Notes: generated by a model from the sequence alone, not told the origin. Positions 27,981-37,788 are shown, counted from the first letter of the stretch. The stretch: DNA of 62,899 nt from Calothrix sp. HK-06 (GCF_001904745.1 NZ_MRCD01000048.1:1-62899); one strand, 5' to 3'. Translations and numbers: made by a program.

Positions 27981-30863
27981 TTATTTTGTGATTGTAGCTG
28001 GGTAATGTTTTAGCACTTGTTTTAAGTAATACCCGGTGTGTGATAAATCGTTTTTGGCAACATCTTCGGGTGTTCCTACTACTATTAATTCCCCTCCTTT
28101 GTCTCCTCCTTCGGGCCCTAGGTCTATTACCCAGTCGGAACAACGAATAACATCTAGGTTATGTTCGATTAATAAGACGGAGTTGCCTTTATCTACTAGT
28201 CTTTGTAGTACATCTAGTAATTTATGTACGTCGTAGAATGATAAACCAGTTGTTGGTTCGTCGATTAAATAAAGTGTTTTGCCTGTTGCACGTCGAGACA
28301 GTTCAGTTGCTAATTTGACTCGTTGTGCTTCACCACCCGATAATGTTGTGGCTGGTTGTCCGAGTCGAACGTAACCTAAACCTACGTCTACTAGGGTTTG
28401 TAGTCTCACTACTGCTTTGGGAATGTTTTGGAAAAATTCTAAACTTTCCTCTACAGTCATGTTGAGAACGTCGGCAATTGATTTATTTTTATATTTTACT
28501 TGCAGGGTTTCGCGATTGTATCTGGCGCCTTTACAAACTTCGCACTGAACGTAAACGTCAGGTAAAAAGTTCATTTCAATGACGTTTACCCCTTGCCCAC
28601 TACAAGCTTCGCAACGTCCCCCTTTGACGTTAAACGAAAATTGTCCAGCTTTGTAACCACGTGCTTTTGCTTCGACGGTTTGACAAAATACGTCACGGAT
28701 AACATCGAAAACACCTGTGTAAGTTGCAGGGTTTGAGCGTGGTGTACGACCAATTGGTGATTGGTCGATAACTATGGCTTTATCTATTGCGCTCAACCCT
28801 TGAATGCCATCTACATCTTTGGGAGATGGAACTCTCTTAGTTATATGGTGTTGTAGCGCTGGATAAAGTATTTCGTTAATTAATGTTGATTTTCCTGAAC
28901 CAGATACACCTGTTACCGAAACAAGCTTACCAAGAGGTATTTCGACGGTGATATTTTTTAAATTGTTACGACAGGCATTTTTAATGATTAAATTTAACCC
29001 GTTGCCTTCACGTCGCTTTCCTGGGGTTTCAATTACTTTGCGTCCTGATAGATATGCTCCTGTTAGTGAGTCGTCTGCATCTAGTAATGCTTGTAAATTA
29101 CCTTGTGCGACAATGTTACCTCCATGCAAACCTGCACCTGGGCCGATGTCAACCACATAATCTGCTGCTCGAATTGTTTCTTCGTCGTGTTCGACAACTA
29201 TTAATGTGTTGCCTAAATCACGCAATCGATTTAGTGTTCGTAACAGGCGCCCGTTATCGCGTTGATGTAAACCGATACTAGGTTCATCTAAGACATATAG
29301 TACACCTGTTAGACCTGAACCAATTTGGGTTGCCAGTCGAATACGCTGTGCTTCTCCACCAGAAAGGGTCATTGCTGGACGGTCAAGGGTGAGGTAATCT
29401 AAACCCACATCTAAAAGGAATTGTAAACGTGCTTTGATTTCACGCAGTACTAAGTCCGCAATTTGAGCTTGACGTGGATTTAATTTTAACTCATCAATAC
29501 GTACTTGACAGTCACGTATTGATACACTCGTCAAATCTAAAATTCGATGTTGTCCTAAACGTACTGATAAAGCTTCGGGTTTTAAGCGTTTTCCGTGGCA
29601 AACCGGACAAGGTTGGTCTACTAAATATTGCTCTAATTTTTGTTTTACTAGCTCGGAACCACCTTCGTACTGACGCTGCAAAATCGGAATAATACCTCGA
29701 AAATGAGGCGTTTTATCTCCTTTTTCTACTGTCTCACCGTTTAATAGAATGGAGCGCTGTTCGTCTTCAAGCTTACACCACTGAGTTTGTAGCTCAAAGT
29801 TATGTGCTTTTCCTAAACTGTATAGTAATTCTAAATAATAAGAATTTTCTTTCTCTGACCAAGGTGCTATTGCTGCATAAACAGGCGCCTCTGGGTTTGG
29901 AATCACTAATTCGGGCGAAAATCTTCTTAATGTGCCGAGTCCATGACAATTTTGACAGGCGCCGTAAGGTGAGTTAAAAGAAAATAAACGCGGTGATAGT
30001 TCATCCATGACTGCACCGTGTTCAGGACAAGCGAAGTTTTCAGAGAAAACTATTTCCTCATCTTCAGTATTATCACTATATATGGGCGTGTATAATATTG
30101 CTATTATACCTTCTGAAAGTTTGAGACCTGTAGCAAGTGAGTCTACTAGACGCTCTTGTAGTCCATCTTTTTTAATTAGACGGTCAATAACTACTTCTAT
30201 AGTATGTGTAAAATTTTTATCTAAATCTATCGAATCAGAGAGTTCACGTACTTCACTATTAATACGAACACGAACAAATCCTTGTGATGCTAAACTTGAT
30301 AATAATTTTTTGTGGGTACCTTTTTTACCACGAACGACAGGTGCAAGAATTTGAAATTTGGTACGGTCGGGTAACTCCATAATTCTATCGACCATTTCAT
30401 CGATAGTTTGGGGTGCAATATTTCGGTCACAAATTGGACAATGGGGTTGCCCTGCACGTCCAAACAACAATCGCATGTAATCGTAAATCTCAGTTACAGT
30501 ACCAACTGTAGAGCGAGGATTGTGCGATGTAGACTTTTGGTCAATGGAAATTGCTGGACTTAAACCCTCAATAGCTTCAACATCGGGTTTATTTAATTGT
30601 CCCAAAAATTGACGTGCATAAGCGCTCAAAGATTCAACGTAGCGGCGCTGTCCTTCAGCAAAAATGGTATCAAATGCTAATGATGATTTTCCCGAACCGG
30701 ATACTCCAGTAAACACAATGAGTTTGTCTCTGGGTATTTCCAAGTCAACATCCTTCAAATTATGCTGCCTCGCACCTCGAATGCGAATAGTATTTTGACT
30801 ATTCATTTGTGGCAGCATGTGATTTTTCCCGTTTGCGGATGCTGTAATCTGAGTATCAGACAT
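27981..30863 (-). CDS. uvrA: Excinuclease ABC subunit A
   Basis: UvrA finds DNA damage and loads UvrB in nucleotide excision repair. The 960-residue protein has two ABC-type ATPase halves with Walker A GVSGSGKSS (53-61) and GVSGSGKST, paired signature motifs LSGGEAQRIRLA and LSGGEAQRVKLA, and zinc-binding pairs CPICD, CQNCHG, CPVCHG and CEACSG with CEVCKG. A region of about 20 residues precedes the first conserved segment IRIRGARQHNLKD, so internal ATGs at residues 16 or 20 are possible starts. The gene ends ten bases from the MITE-like element. Confidence 0.97.
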   Translation of the reverse strand: MSDTQITASANGKNHMLPQMNSQNTIRIRGARQHNLKDVDLEIPRDKLIVFTGVSGSGKSSLAFDTIFAEGQRRYVESLSAYARQFLGQLNKPDVEAIEGLSPAISIDQKSTSHNPRSTVGTVTEIYDYMRLLFGRAGQPHCPICDRNIAPQTIDEMVDRIMELPDRTKFQILAPVVRGKKGTHKKLLSSLASQGFVRVRINSEVRELSDSIDLDKNFTHTIEVVIDRLIKKDGLQERLVDSLATGLKLSEGIIAILYTPIYSDNTEDEEIVFSENFACPEHGAVMDELSPRLFSFNSPYGACQNCHGLGTLRRFSPELVIPNPEAPVYAAIAPWSEKENSYYLELLYSLGKAHNFELQTQWCKLEDEQRSILLNGETVEKGDKTPHFRGIIPILQRQYEGGSELVKQKLEQYLVDQPCPVCHGKRLKPEALSVRLGQHRILDLTSVSIRDCQVRIDELKLNPRQAQIADLVLREIKARLQFLLDVGLDYLTLDRPAMTLSGGEAQRIRLATQIGSGLTGVLYVLDEPSIGLHQRDNGRLLRTLNRLRDLGNTLIVVEHDEETIRAADYVVDIGPGAGLHGGNIVAQGNLQALLDADDSLTGAYLSGRKVIETPGKRREGNGLNLIIKNACRNNLKNITVEIPLGKLVSVTGVSGSGKSTLINEILYPALQHHITKRVPSPKDVDGIQGLSAIDKAIVIDQSPIGRTPRSNPATYTGVFDVIRDVFCQTVEAKARGYKAGQFSFNVKGGRCEACSGQGVNVIEMNFLPDVYVQCEVCKGARYNRETLQVKYKNKSIADVLNMTVEESLEFFQNIPKAVVRLQTLVDVGLGYVRLGQPATTLSGGEAQRVKLATELSRRATGKTLYLIDEPTTGLSFYDVHKLLDVLQRLVDKGNSVLLIEHNLDVIRCSDWVIDLGPEGGDKGGELIVVGTPEDVAKNDLSHTGYYLKQVLKHYPATITK

Positions 30864-31038
30864 ATAAACAGGCGTTCATTGTGTGAGACAGGCGAAACAG
30901 TTCTTAATAATATCACTCTTATTCACTATCGCACCATAATCTTTTTAAATACTCGTCTTGAATATTGAGTCTGATATTTTTTAACTCTATACTAAAAGTT
31001 TTGCTTGGACGAAACTGAAGAAGACTGTCACCTGTTTT

Positions 31039-31704
31039 CTAGTCGTAAATTCGTTGCAGTCGTTGAGTATGAATTTCGAGTGTAAGTTCTTGCATGAGCA
31101 GTGCATGTCCTTGTTCCCCTAGGACACGACTTTTTTGATAATCATTAGATAAATCGCTAATGGCGCCTGCAAGTTGGTCAATATTGTTCGATTCTACAAC
31201 AATACCCGTTTCTTTCCGCACATGTTCTGGAATTCCATCAACAGCGCTAGCAATTATAGGACGATAGCGTGCGTAAGCTTCAAGCGTAATTAATCCTGCT
31301 GGTTCGTGCCAAACACTAGGAAAAATTACAGCGGAGGACTGATTATAAAGTTTTTCTAATTTTTCACCTTTACACCAGCCATGCCAAACTATGCGGTTAT
31401 TTAATCCCATTTGATACGCTAATTTTTCGAGTCGCTGTTTGTCCCACCCGTCTCCAGCAATGTCAAGTTGAATACTAAAGTCACTGTAAGCAATCACAGG
31501 AATTTTGCGCTTTTGGAGAATTTATAAGAACGAAAATGACCAACGAAATGCTCGGATGATGTTTTCTGGGCGCCGACTTCCACAACCATCAACAAAATGA
31601 CCCCCAGATATTTTAAAGTTTAACAACGAATTCACGTAGGTTCCAACACCACCGTCAAGAAGCCCTGTTGGGCAACAGTGGTAAACCATATTTTCGCTAT
31701 TCAT
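31039..31704 (-). pseudogene. Truncated GT4-type glycosyltransferase gene
   Basis: The C-terminal half (31039-31497) reads as a normal glycosyltransferase family 4 end with IAGDGWDKQRLEKLA, VIFPSVWHEPAGLITLEA and GIPEHVRKETGIVVES. The N-terminal fragment (31522-31704) starts MVYHCCPTGLLDGGVGTYVN in another frame and ends quickly in stops. The middle of the enzyme, about 150 residues, is missing, and a TAA lies just upstream of the C-terminal frame. The gene therefore suffered an internal deletion and frame loss. The product is unlikely to be active. Confidence 0.8.
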
Positions 31705-32316
31705 GAAATTGCCTTAAAAACTTTATAATTTCGTTAATAATAATGTTATTTATTTAACAAGTATCTTATCTAACTGTTAAATTACTTTAAATATTGTTTT
31801 AAGTTAATGTAAATGAATTTTAGTTAAATCCCTGTAACCCTACCTATGCAATGATTATAGCGGATAAATTTCTAGCATAATTTTGTTAAAACTCCAGTAA
31901 ATAATAGTAATGCAGAATACATTTTACTGGTACTAATTATCGAAATAAATTTAAGTCATGCTTGATTACGTTTTATACTACAACACGTAACATAAAAATT
32001 TGTTTACAATTATTTACATCTCTTACGTTATTTAAATGATATGCAATAGTATCTGCTAATTTGGAAATGAGTATGTTTGTAGTTCATCATACTGAAGGTT
32101 GATGTTGTTCTAGTTAGAAAGGTGCAGAAGCTAGGTTGACGTGTGCTTTCCTCAGCTTCTGGAGCTTTTATGAATGATTGTCAGTCAACTCAATAACAGT
32201 CTATTAATTTTCGTGTTAAGACGATTGAAATTGACAGACATTCTGGGTTAGAGACGCAATCAGCTTACATAATTGGTTGTAAGCGTAGATTTGTCAGTAG
32301 GAGTGAAAATTTAATA
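31705..32316. other. 612-bp gap, AT-rich, with an imperfect hairpin
   Basis: No coding frame was supported. A stem made by GAAGCTAGG (from 32127) and CCTCAGCTTC (to 32159), with one bulge, sits in the middle and is followed by GGAGCTTTT. It may be a terminator or part of a small RNA. The rest is very AT-rich. Confidence 0.4.
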
Positions 32317-32601
32317 TCATTTGGCAGAAGCAGCTTTTTTTGCTCTTGTAGTTGTCTTGGCAACTCCGGTGCGAGGCTGTTTAGCTGGAGGCTTTCTCTT
32401 GGTGGTTTTAGCTTTAACAACTGCTTCAGATGAAGGTTTTTCAACTTTTTGTTTTGGCGGTCGGCATGTTTCGCAATAGAGTGGTTGTGAGGGAAAACAA
32501 ATCCGCTCTGCTACTAAGTTGCATTCTTTGCAGACGAAGCGGTACAGTTTTTGTCGAATGATACGAACATGAGCCTTAACAAAAATTTCCTTAGTTTCCA
32601 C
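32317..32601 (-). CDS. Small zinc-ribbon protein with basic tail
   Basis: This 94-residue protein has two cysteine pairs, CKEC (24-27) and CETC (43-46), about 15 residues apart, which suggests a zinc ribbon. A 45-residue tail rich in Lys, Ala, Thr and Pro (KTTKRKPPAKQP and onward) could bind nucleic acid. It starts 36 bases from a divergent gene for a coiled-coil/winged-helix-like protein. The family was not recognised; it may be a cyanobacterial nucleic-acid-binding protein. Confidence 0.7.
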   Translation of the reverse strand: METKEIFVKAHVRIIRQKLYRFVCKECNLVAERICFPSQPLYCETCRPPKQKVEKPSSEAVVKAKTTKRKPPAKQPRTGVAKTTTRAKKAASAK

Positions 32602-32637
32602 TTTGTTTTATTCCTTTGAAATTAGGTAACTACTACT

Positions 32638-33315
32638 ATGACTGATTCACCTGAGATGCTAAGTTTGCTGTCGGCAGAACGCGACCGCTACATACTGGAG
32701 GCAGTTGATTTAGAGCGGCGATTGTCTTTCATCCGACATCAGATTAATTCTCTAGATGGTCTAATATCAGGTTATGCCCAAGAAGACCAGATGTATCATC
32801 CTTTAGGTCGGTTATCTAGTTTATCTTCTACTCAAGCATACCTTCAGGATAGTCTGAGTCAACTTAATCGACATCATTATGAGACTGCTGCCTCACCAAT
32901 TATAGAAACGGCATCCCCAACTTCGACTGTTGGCGCTGCTCCAGGAGCAGCTACGAGCAATCTAGCCGCGAAACCGCCCAAACCAGACATCTCTGATATT
33001 CCCAAGCTTCACATATCCAGAAAAGCAAGTACAATACCTCTACTGGCGCAATATCAAGATTACTCTGTTCAGAATGCAATTCTGATATTAATGCGGTATA
33101 ACCCTACAACACACTTTCACGTCGATGCAATCGTCCGTGATTTGTATGGTGATGGATTGGATGAAGAGCAATTTAAAATCGCAAAAGCGACAGTAAGTAA
33201 AATGCTCTCAACGGGTACTCAAGCAAGATTATGGTACCGAGTGTTACATACGCAAGGTGTCTACACATTAACTTACGAAAAAGGTGTCACAAGTAAACCG
33301 CCAAAAGGGAAGTAA
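32638..33315 (+). CDS. Hypothetical protein with N-terminal coiled coil and C-terminal winged-helix-like domain
   Basis: This 225-residue protein opens with a helical segment LLSAERDRYILEAVDLERRL and a middle low-complexity Ala/Ser/Pro/Thr linker (about 82-120). Residues 145-215 look like a winged helix: NAILILMRYNPTTHFHVDAIV, then KATVSKMLSTG and a wing LWYRVLHTQGVYTLTY. This recalls HTH domains that read DNA or bind partner proteins. The function is unknown. It is divergent from the zinc-ribbon gene with a 36-bp shared upstream region. Confidence 0.7.
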   Translation: MTDSPEMLSLLSAERDRYILEAVDLERRLSFIRHQINSLDGLISGYAQEDQMYHPLGRLSSLSSTQAYLQDSLSQLNRHHYETAASPIIETASPTSTVGAAPGAATSNLAAKPPKPDISDIPKLHISRKASTIPLLAQYQDYSVQNAILILMRYNPTTHFHVDAIVRDLYGDGLDEEQFKIAKATVSKMLSTGTQARLWYRVLHTQGVYTLTYEKGVTSKPPKGK

Positions 33316-33440
33316 GAAGTTAGGTTTTGGGAAAAGGGTAGAGATGAGGGATGATAATAAACTTCACTTCATCTCTTCCCATTTCCTTTTTATCCATTGT
33401 TATTTTTCTTTTCACTTTCCTCTTTCCCCTTAATTAACAT

Positions 33441-35780
33441 ATGACAGCACCTACTTGGCAATCACCACCTCCACCAATCAATCAAATTTTAGATGCACCA
33501 CCACCAACAACGGTATTGCTATCTCCTAACCAACAATGGTTGGTTGAGTTAGAACAGCCATTACTTTCTTCAATTGCAGAATTAGCTGAACCGCAAATAC
33601 CACTGGCTGGATTTTTATTAAATCCACGTACTAATGCACCGTTCCGTTATAATCAATACCACAGTATAAAAATAAAGGCTGTTTGCTCCACAACTTTTAA
33701 TGATATATCACTGCCAGAAAATCCTCGGATTAGTTTTTTGAAGTGGGCGCCAGACGGTGAAAAATTAGCGTTTACAATCACTACGACTTCTGGGTTAGAA
33801 CTTTGGGTAGTTGAGCTTGCAACGTTAAATACAAAGCGTTTAACAGAGCCAATATTGAATGCTGCATATGGGGCGCCACACCGTTGGTTATCGAATGATA
33901 CATTAATATGTAAATTTATTTGTGCGGAGCGGGGTGAAGCCCCAATAAAATCGCCGATTCCAACGGCGCCAATGATAGAGGAGAATTTAGGTAGAAAAAC
34001 TCCCAGCCGTACTTACACTAACTTACTCGAAAGTCCCCACGACGAAAATTTATTTGAATATTACATATCTTCAAGTTTGAATAAAGTGACTTTAGATGGT
34101 AAAAGTACGCAGATAATTTCCCCTCGTCTAATAGATGAAGCTCGACCTTCACCGGATGGTAATTATATCTTATTAACAACTTTACATAGACCATTTTCGT
34201 ATCAATTACCAGCATCTTATTTTCCTAAACGTATTGAAATACTCAATGCAAACGGTGAGTTGGTTCGTGAAATTGCTGATTTACCCCTTGCTGACAATAT
34301 TTCGATTAAATTTGATGCAGTCCGACCTGGGAAACGACGAGTTTTTTGGCGCCCCGACCAAGCTTGTGTACTATATTGGGTTGAAGCTTTAGATGAGGGA
34401 GACCCAACGCAGGATGTTAATTATCGAGATGCGTTATTTGTACTAGATGCACCTTTCGATAAAGAACCAAAACAACTTTGGCAATCTGAGTATCGATTTC
34501 AACATGTAGCCTGGGGACGTGAAGATGTTGCTTTAGTTTGGGAAAAGTGGTTCGATAGTCGTAAACAACGTGTTTGGCGTATCAATCCGCAAAATAGCGA
34601 AACACCCGCAAAATTACTTTTTGACCGTAGCTTTGAAGACAAGTACAATGACCCAGGTGTTCCCATTTCGATACACGGAAAATATGGTCGTGATGTAATT
34701 AGATTTACCGAAGATGGAAGTAGTATATATCTAAATGCTCGAGGCACCTCTCCATTTGGAGTATATCCATTTTTAGATAAATTTAATTTGGATACAAAGC
34801 AACGAATACGATTATGGCAGTGTGAAGACCCTTACTTTGAGGCAGTAGTTGATATATTAGACTCAGAAGCACAAACATTAATAACTAGGCGCCAGTCTCA
34901 AACCGAACCACCAAATTACTATCTTAAAAATGGTAACACTGAGCCTGTCTTGTTAACAAATTATCAAGACCCAGCACCACAACTGGCACAGCTTCAAAAA
35001 GAACTGGTGCAGTATGAGCGTGCAGATGGAGTTAAACTATCAGCAACGTTATATTTACCACCTAACTACGATGTTAATCGTGATGGCACCTTACCTTTTG
35101 TTTTTTGGGTATATCCAGAAGAGTTTAAAGACCGTGAATTTGCAGGGCAGGTAACAACCGCAACTAACACCTTTAGTCGTCCAATGCGTGACTCGGTATT
35201 GTTTTTACTCACCCAAGGTTATGCAATTCTTTCTGGGCCAACTATTCCAATTGTTGGAGAAGGTAACACCGAACCGAATGATACTTATGTTGAACAATTA
35301 ATTGCAGGCGCCGAAGCTGCTGTAGATTATGTAGTTAAACGTGGTATTGCCGACCCCAATCGCATTGGTATTGGTGGTCACTCGTATGGAGCTTTTACAA
35401 CAGTAAATTTACTAGCACATACAAATTTATTTAAAATTGGCATTGCTAAAAGTGGAGCGTATAACAGAACACTAACACCGTTTGGATTTCAAGGAGAACA
35501 ACGAAATTACTGGGAAGCGTCGGACACGTATAATAATATGTCACCATTTACCCATGCAAATAAAATTAAGGCGCCTCTACTATTAATACACGGAGAAAAA
35601 GATAGTAATCCAGGTACATATCCTTTGCAAACCGAACGACTTTATGAAGCACTCAAAGGTTTAGGTGCAACAGTGCGCTATGTAGTTTTACCGTATGAAG
35701 ACCACGGCTATCGGTCGCACGAAGCCGTGGGTCATACACTTTGGGAAATGGTAAATTGGTGCGATAAATATCTGAAATAA
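33441..35780 (+). CDS. S9-family prolyl oligopeptidase / glutamyl-type peptidase
   Basis: This 779-residue serine peptidase has an N-terminal beta-propeller-like half and a C-terminal alpha/beta-hydrolase. The nucleophile is in GIGGHSYGAF (Ser near 646), the Asp in HGEKDSNPG (near 718) and the His in EDHGYRS (near 754). It resembles the S9D group, which includes the plant chloroplast glutamyl peptidase CGEP. It should cleave short peptides in the cytoplasm. The start ATG 33441 has a weak ribosome binding site. It is monocistronic. Confidence 0.92.
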   Translation: MTAPTWQSPPPPINQILDAPPPTTVLLSPNQQWLVELEQPLLSSIAELAEPQIPLAGFLLNPRTNAPFRYNQYHSIKIKAVCSTTFNDISLPENPRISFLKWAPDGEKLAFTITTTSGLELWVVELATLNTKRLTEPILNAAYGAPHRWLSNDTLICKFICAERGEAPIKSPIPTAPMIEENLGRKTPSRTYTNLLESPHDENLFEYYISSSLNKVTLDGKSTQIISPRLIDEARPSPDGNYILLTTLHRPFSYQLPASYFPKRIEILNANGELVREIADLPLADNISIKFDAVRPGKRRVFWRPDQACVLYWVEALDEGDPTQDVNYRDALFVLDAPFDKEPKQLWQSEYRFQHVAWGREDVALVWEKWFDSRKQRVWRINPQNSETPAKLLFDRSFEDKYNDPGVPISIHGKYGRDVIRFTEDGSSIYLNARGTSPFGVYPFLDKFNLDTKQRIRLWQCEDPYFEAVVDILDSEAQTLITRRQSQTEPPNYYLKNGNTEPVLLTNYQDPAPQLAQLQKELVQYERADGVKLSATLYLPPNYDVNRDGTLPFVFWVYPEEFKDREFAGQVTTATNTFSRPMRDSVLFLLTQGYAILSGPTIPIVGEGNTEPNDTYVEQLIAGAEAAVDYVVKRGIADPNRIGIGGHSYGAFTTVNLLAHTNLFKIGIAKSGAYNRTLTPFGFQGEQRNYWEASDTYNNMSPFTHANKIKAPLLLIHGEKDSNPGTYPLQTERLYEALKGLGATVRYVVLPYEDHGYRSHEAVGHTLWEMVNWCDKYLK

Positions 35781-36179
35781 TATTTATGTTGATTGCTCTG
35801 GGCGTCAACGGCTAATTATATCTGCTGCGATGTCAGCAAAATATAAGTACCGTCGCGTTCAGATGTAATTTGCACTGGAGAGTTTAGGTTGGAGTTGGTA
35901 AATTCATCGAAGCGTCGAATCGAAACTGTCGAAATTTTAAAAGAGTGCGATTCAATCTAATCAATGCATAAACAAGCATTTTAAACCAGTAAATAATGTT
36001 CATTATCTAATTAAAATTCAAGATGAAAGAATACCAGCTAGCTTTCTCAGTAATATCCCATGCTGAACTAATACGTCTACTCTGTTTGACTTAATTAACT
36101 CAATATTTATACTGAAATATTTTTTGTAAAACTATACAAATACTTTAAAATCTCTATATAAAAAAATATTCTTCATGTA

Positions 36180-36236
36180 CTCTGTGTCTCTGTGGTAATA
36201 TAAAAGACTTCAATTGTTTACCACAGAGATGCAGAG
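36180..36236. repeat. Inverted repeat of the CTCTGTGG family
   Basis: CTCTGTGTCTCTGTGGTA (36180-36197) pairs with TACCACAGAGATGCAGAG (36219-36236), with few mismatches and a 21-base loop. Such CTCTGTGG elements are common dispersed repeats in filamentous cyanobacteria. Confidence 0.75.
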
Positions 36237-36553
36237 AGCGCAGAGAGCTATAATTAACGTATGCTTCGTATACCCTTAGATATGTAGATTAATAAAAAAC
36301 CAGATATGGCAATACCACCCCAATGCCAGTCAAAAAAAGTTGATGTCAAAGTTATAAAAATAACTATGCTAATTAAACAGAACTTAAATGATTGTGACAT
36401 AACAATAGAAAAACCTTAATTAGATTGATTTAAAGTATGTAAAACAACAGTTAATAGTTATTATGCGAATTTTAAAAAATGTTGCAATACATTACCATTG
36501 CATGAAAGCTTGAGAAAATACAACTATAAGCAGAATAAAATTTAGCTTCGATT

Positions 36554-36558
36554 GGAGG
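36554..36558 (+). promoter_or_regulatory. Ribosome binding site deciding the start of the small membrane protein gene
   Basis: GGAGG at 36554-36558 lies five bases before the ATG at 36564. It rules out the in-frame TTG at 36552, which would place the binding site inside the coding region. Confidence 0.8.
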
Positions 36559-36563
36559 TCGTT

Positions 36564-36794
36564 ATGAATGTAAAAATGATTATGCTTTCAGGTATTTTGA
36601 CTGCATTGGCTGGTTCTGTAATTGGATTGGCAGGCGCCCGAATTGGTCAAAACGATTTCAATCAATTAAGATTTGAGAGCGAGTACTATCATAATCTGCA
36701 TAATAAATACGTACTAATAGGTGCAGGAATAGGATTTGCAGTTGGAGTAGCTCAAGAGTGCGTGCGTGAACTCCAAATGCAACAAGAAGAGTAA
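36564..36794 (+). CDS. Small glycine-rich two-helix membrane protein
   Basis: This 76-residue protein has two hydrophobic helices, LSGILTALAGSVIGLAGARIG near the N-terminus and YVLIGAGIGFAVGVAQECV near the C-terminus. Each has glycine spacing that would allow tight packing. A short acidic tail QMQQEE ends it. The family was not recognised. It is convergent with the GUN4 gene, with six bases between the stops. Confidence 0.7.
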   Translation: MNVKMIMLSGILTALAGSVIGLAGARIGQNDFNQLRFESEYYHNLHNKYVLIGAGIGFAVGVAQECVRELQMQQEE

Positions 36795-36800
36795 TATTAG

Positions 36801-37352
36801 TTAAAGAGAGCAGGTAATTAGCCTGTTAAAGAAATAATTGGTCATTTTTGAGCCAAAAGGAGAATTCCACCAGCGTGATGGGTGACATCCTTTTGGTGCA
36901 TTTAGTGTGTAATCTAGTTCATCGCATTTTTGCCATTTATTATTTAGGCGCCATCCATTTAATAAGCCTAATTTTTCAATGATGCTATTATCCTGGGCAA
37001 TAGTAGTATCAATGCTGCCACCGACTTCTTGGTACATATGAGCTTGAATACTGAAACCAAATTTACCTTGACTGTAAGTTGTCCAGAGTTTATCAATTGT
37101 TTGCAGTTGATTACAGGGGAAGGCACGCACGTCGTTTGGTGTAATTGTTTCTAAACTGTCGGCGCCAGTTATACTGAGCATAACTCGAATCGTTTCTTGA
37201 TCAGCCTCACGAAAATCACCTGCTGCAAGTAATTTTTGTAAGTGTTGGAATCTATACACATCTGGCATGAGTAATAAAGTCGTTTCCAGATATGCGACTT
37301 TTGCCTCAAGTTCTACAATACGGTTTTGTAATTGAATGTTATCTTCAGCCAT
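36801..37352 (-). CDS. GUN4 domain protein
   Basis: GUN4 proteins bind porphyrins and some stimulate magnesium chelatase in chlorophyll synthesis; cyanobacteria carry several diverged copies. This 183-residue protein has a short coiled coil (LQNRIVELEAKVAYLETTL), then a GUN4 domain with DFREADQETIRVML, DVRAFPCNQLQTIDKLWTTYS, GKFGFSIQ and WNSPFG. The domain order fits the family. Whether this copy is the true chelatase cofactor cannot be told; the coiled-coil fusion suggests a paralogue with another role. Confidence 0.9.
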   Translation of the reverse strand: MAEDNIQLQNRIVELEAKVAYLETTLLLMPDVYRFQHLQKLLAAGDFREADQETIRVMLSITGADSLETITPNDVRAFPCNQLQTIDKLWTTYSQGKFGFSIQAHMYQEVGGSIDTTIAQDNSIIEKLGLLNGWRLNNKWQKCDELDYTLNAPKGCHPSRWWNSPFGSKMTNYFFNRLITCSL

Positions 37353-37456
37353 AATAATCTTTGCCCTTGTATTGACTAATTATTGTAGTATTTGTAAAAG
37401 TTATTTTAGGTAAGTTAATTCATATCATATGAATCAAATTATTATAATGTTTACTG

Positions 37457-37521
37457 AGAAACCGGGTTTCTTTTTATTAAGTTTGAGATTGTTTTGCTTA
37501 GTCGAAAGAAACCCGGTTTTT
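37457..37521. repeat. Inverted pair of the AGAAACC repeat
   Basis: AGAAACCGGGTTTCT at 37457-37471 and AGAAACCCGGTTTTT at 37507-37521 are near reverse complements. They lie in the gap between the GUN4 gene and the RND permease. Confidence 0.8.
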
Positions 37522-37629
37522 TTAGCCGTGAAAGAAGAAGGAATGAATTAGCAAGATTACTGCGAGTGAGAATAAAATGTGATTCATCCAATCGTCAAAT
37601 GTCCAGTTGTAAAATAATTTTTTGAGCAT
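37522..37629 (-). CDS. Possible 35-residue single-helix membrane protein
   Basis: A frame of 35 codons reads MLKKLFYNWTFDDWMNHILF then SLAVILLIHSFFFHG. It has a short basic start, an amphipathic part and one membrane helix, which is the build of a real small membrane protein. There is no good ribosome binding site, and nothing like it was recognised. A chance frame in AT-rich DNA is possible. Confidence 0.4.
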   Translation of the reverse strand: MLKKLFYNWTFDDWMNHILFSLAVILLIHSFFFHG

Positions 37630-37679
37630 GGTATAAGTGGTTAGAGAATTTTTGTATTTTGATGTGATGCTGAACTAAT

Positions 37680-37775
37680 GATGATGTCATGCTGAACGTA
37701 GTGAAGCATCTCGTTATATATGTAGATATTTAGATTCTTCGCTACGCTCAGAATGACAATTTAAATGCTCAGAAT
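37680..37775. repeat. Dispersed repeat cluster (TGCTGAACG / CTCAGAATGAC family)
   Basis: The stretch contains GTCATGCTGAACGTAGTGAAG, named here by its first bases GTCATGCTGAACG, and CGCTACGCTCAGAATGAC. The two are inverted relatives of each other, with the same motif in a second copy ending CTCAGAATGGC. It fills the space before the RND permease stop codon. Confidence 0.65.
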
Positions 37776-37788
37776 GGCAATAGAGAGT

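Larger units (their letters stand above)
35781..36563. other. 783-bp gap with a possible gene remnant and a hairpin repeat
   Basis: On the minus strand, 35816-35956 is an open stretch of 46 codons reading IESHSFKISTVSIRRFDEF and on to GTYILLTSQQI before TAA, with a TAG at its upstream end. It looks like the end of a lost gene, but the family was not identified. At 36180-36197 and 36219-36236 lie the two arms of a CTCTGTGTCTCTGTGG inverted repeat. The rest is AT-rich with nothing clear. Confidence 0.35.

Noticed and set aside
27904-28143. Minus-strand frame of 79 codons over the MITE-like repeat and the end of uvrA
   Set aside because: It is a shadow frame of the repeat and of uvrA; its translation is Arg-rich low complexity.
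30762-30968. Plus-strand frame antisense to the start of uvrA
   Set aside because: Shadow of uvrA with random composition.
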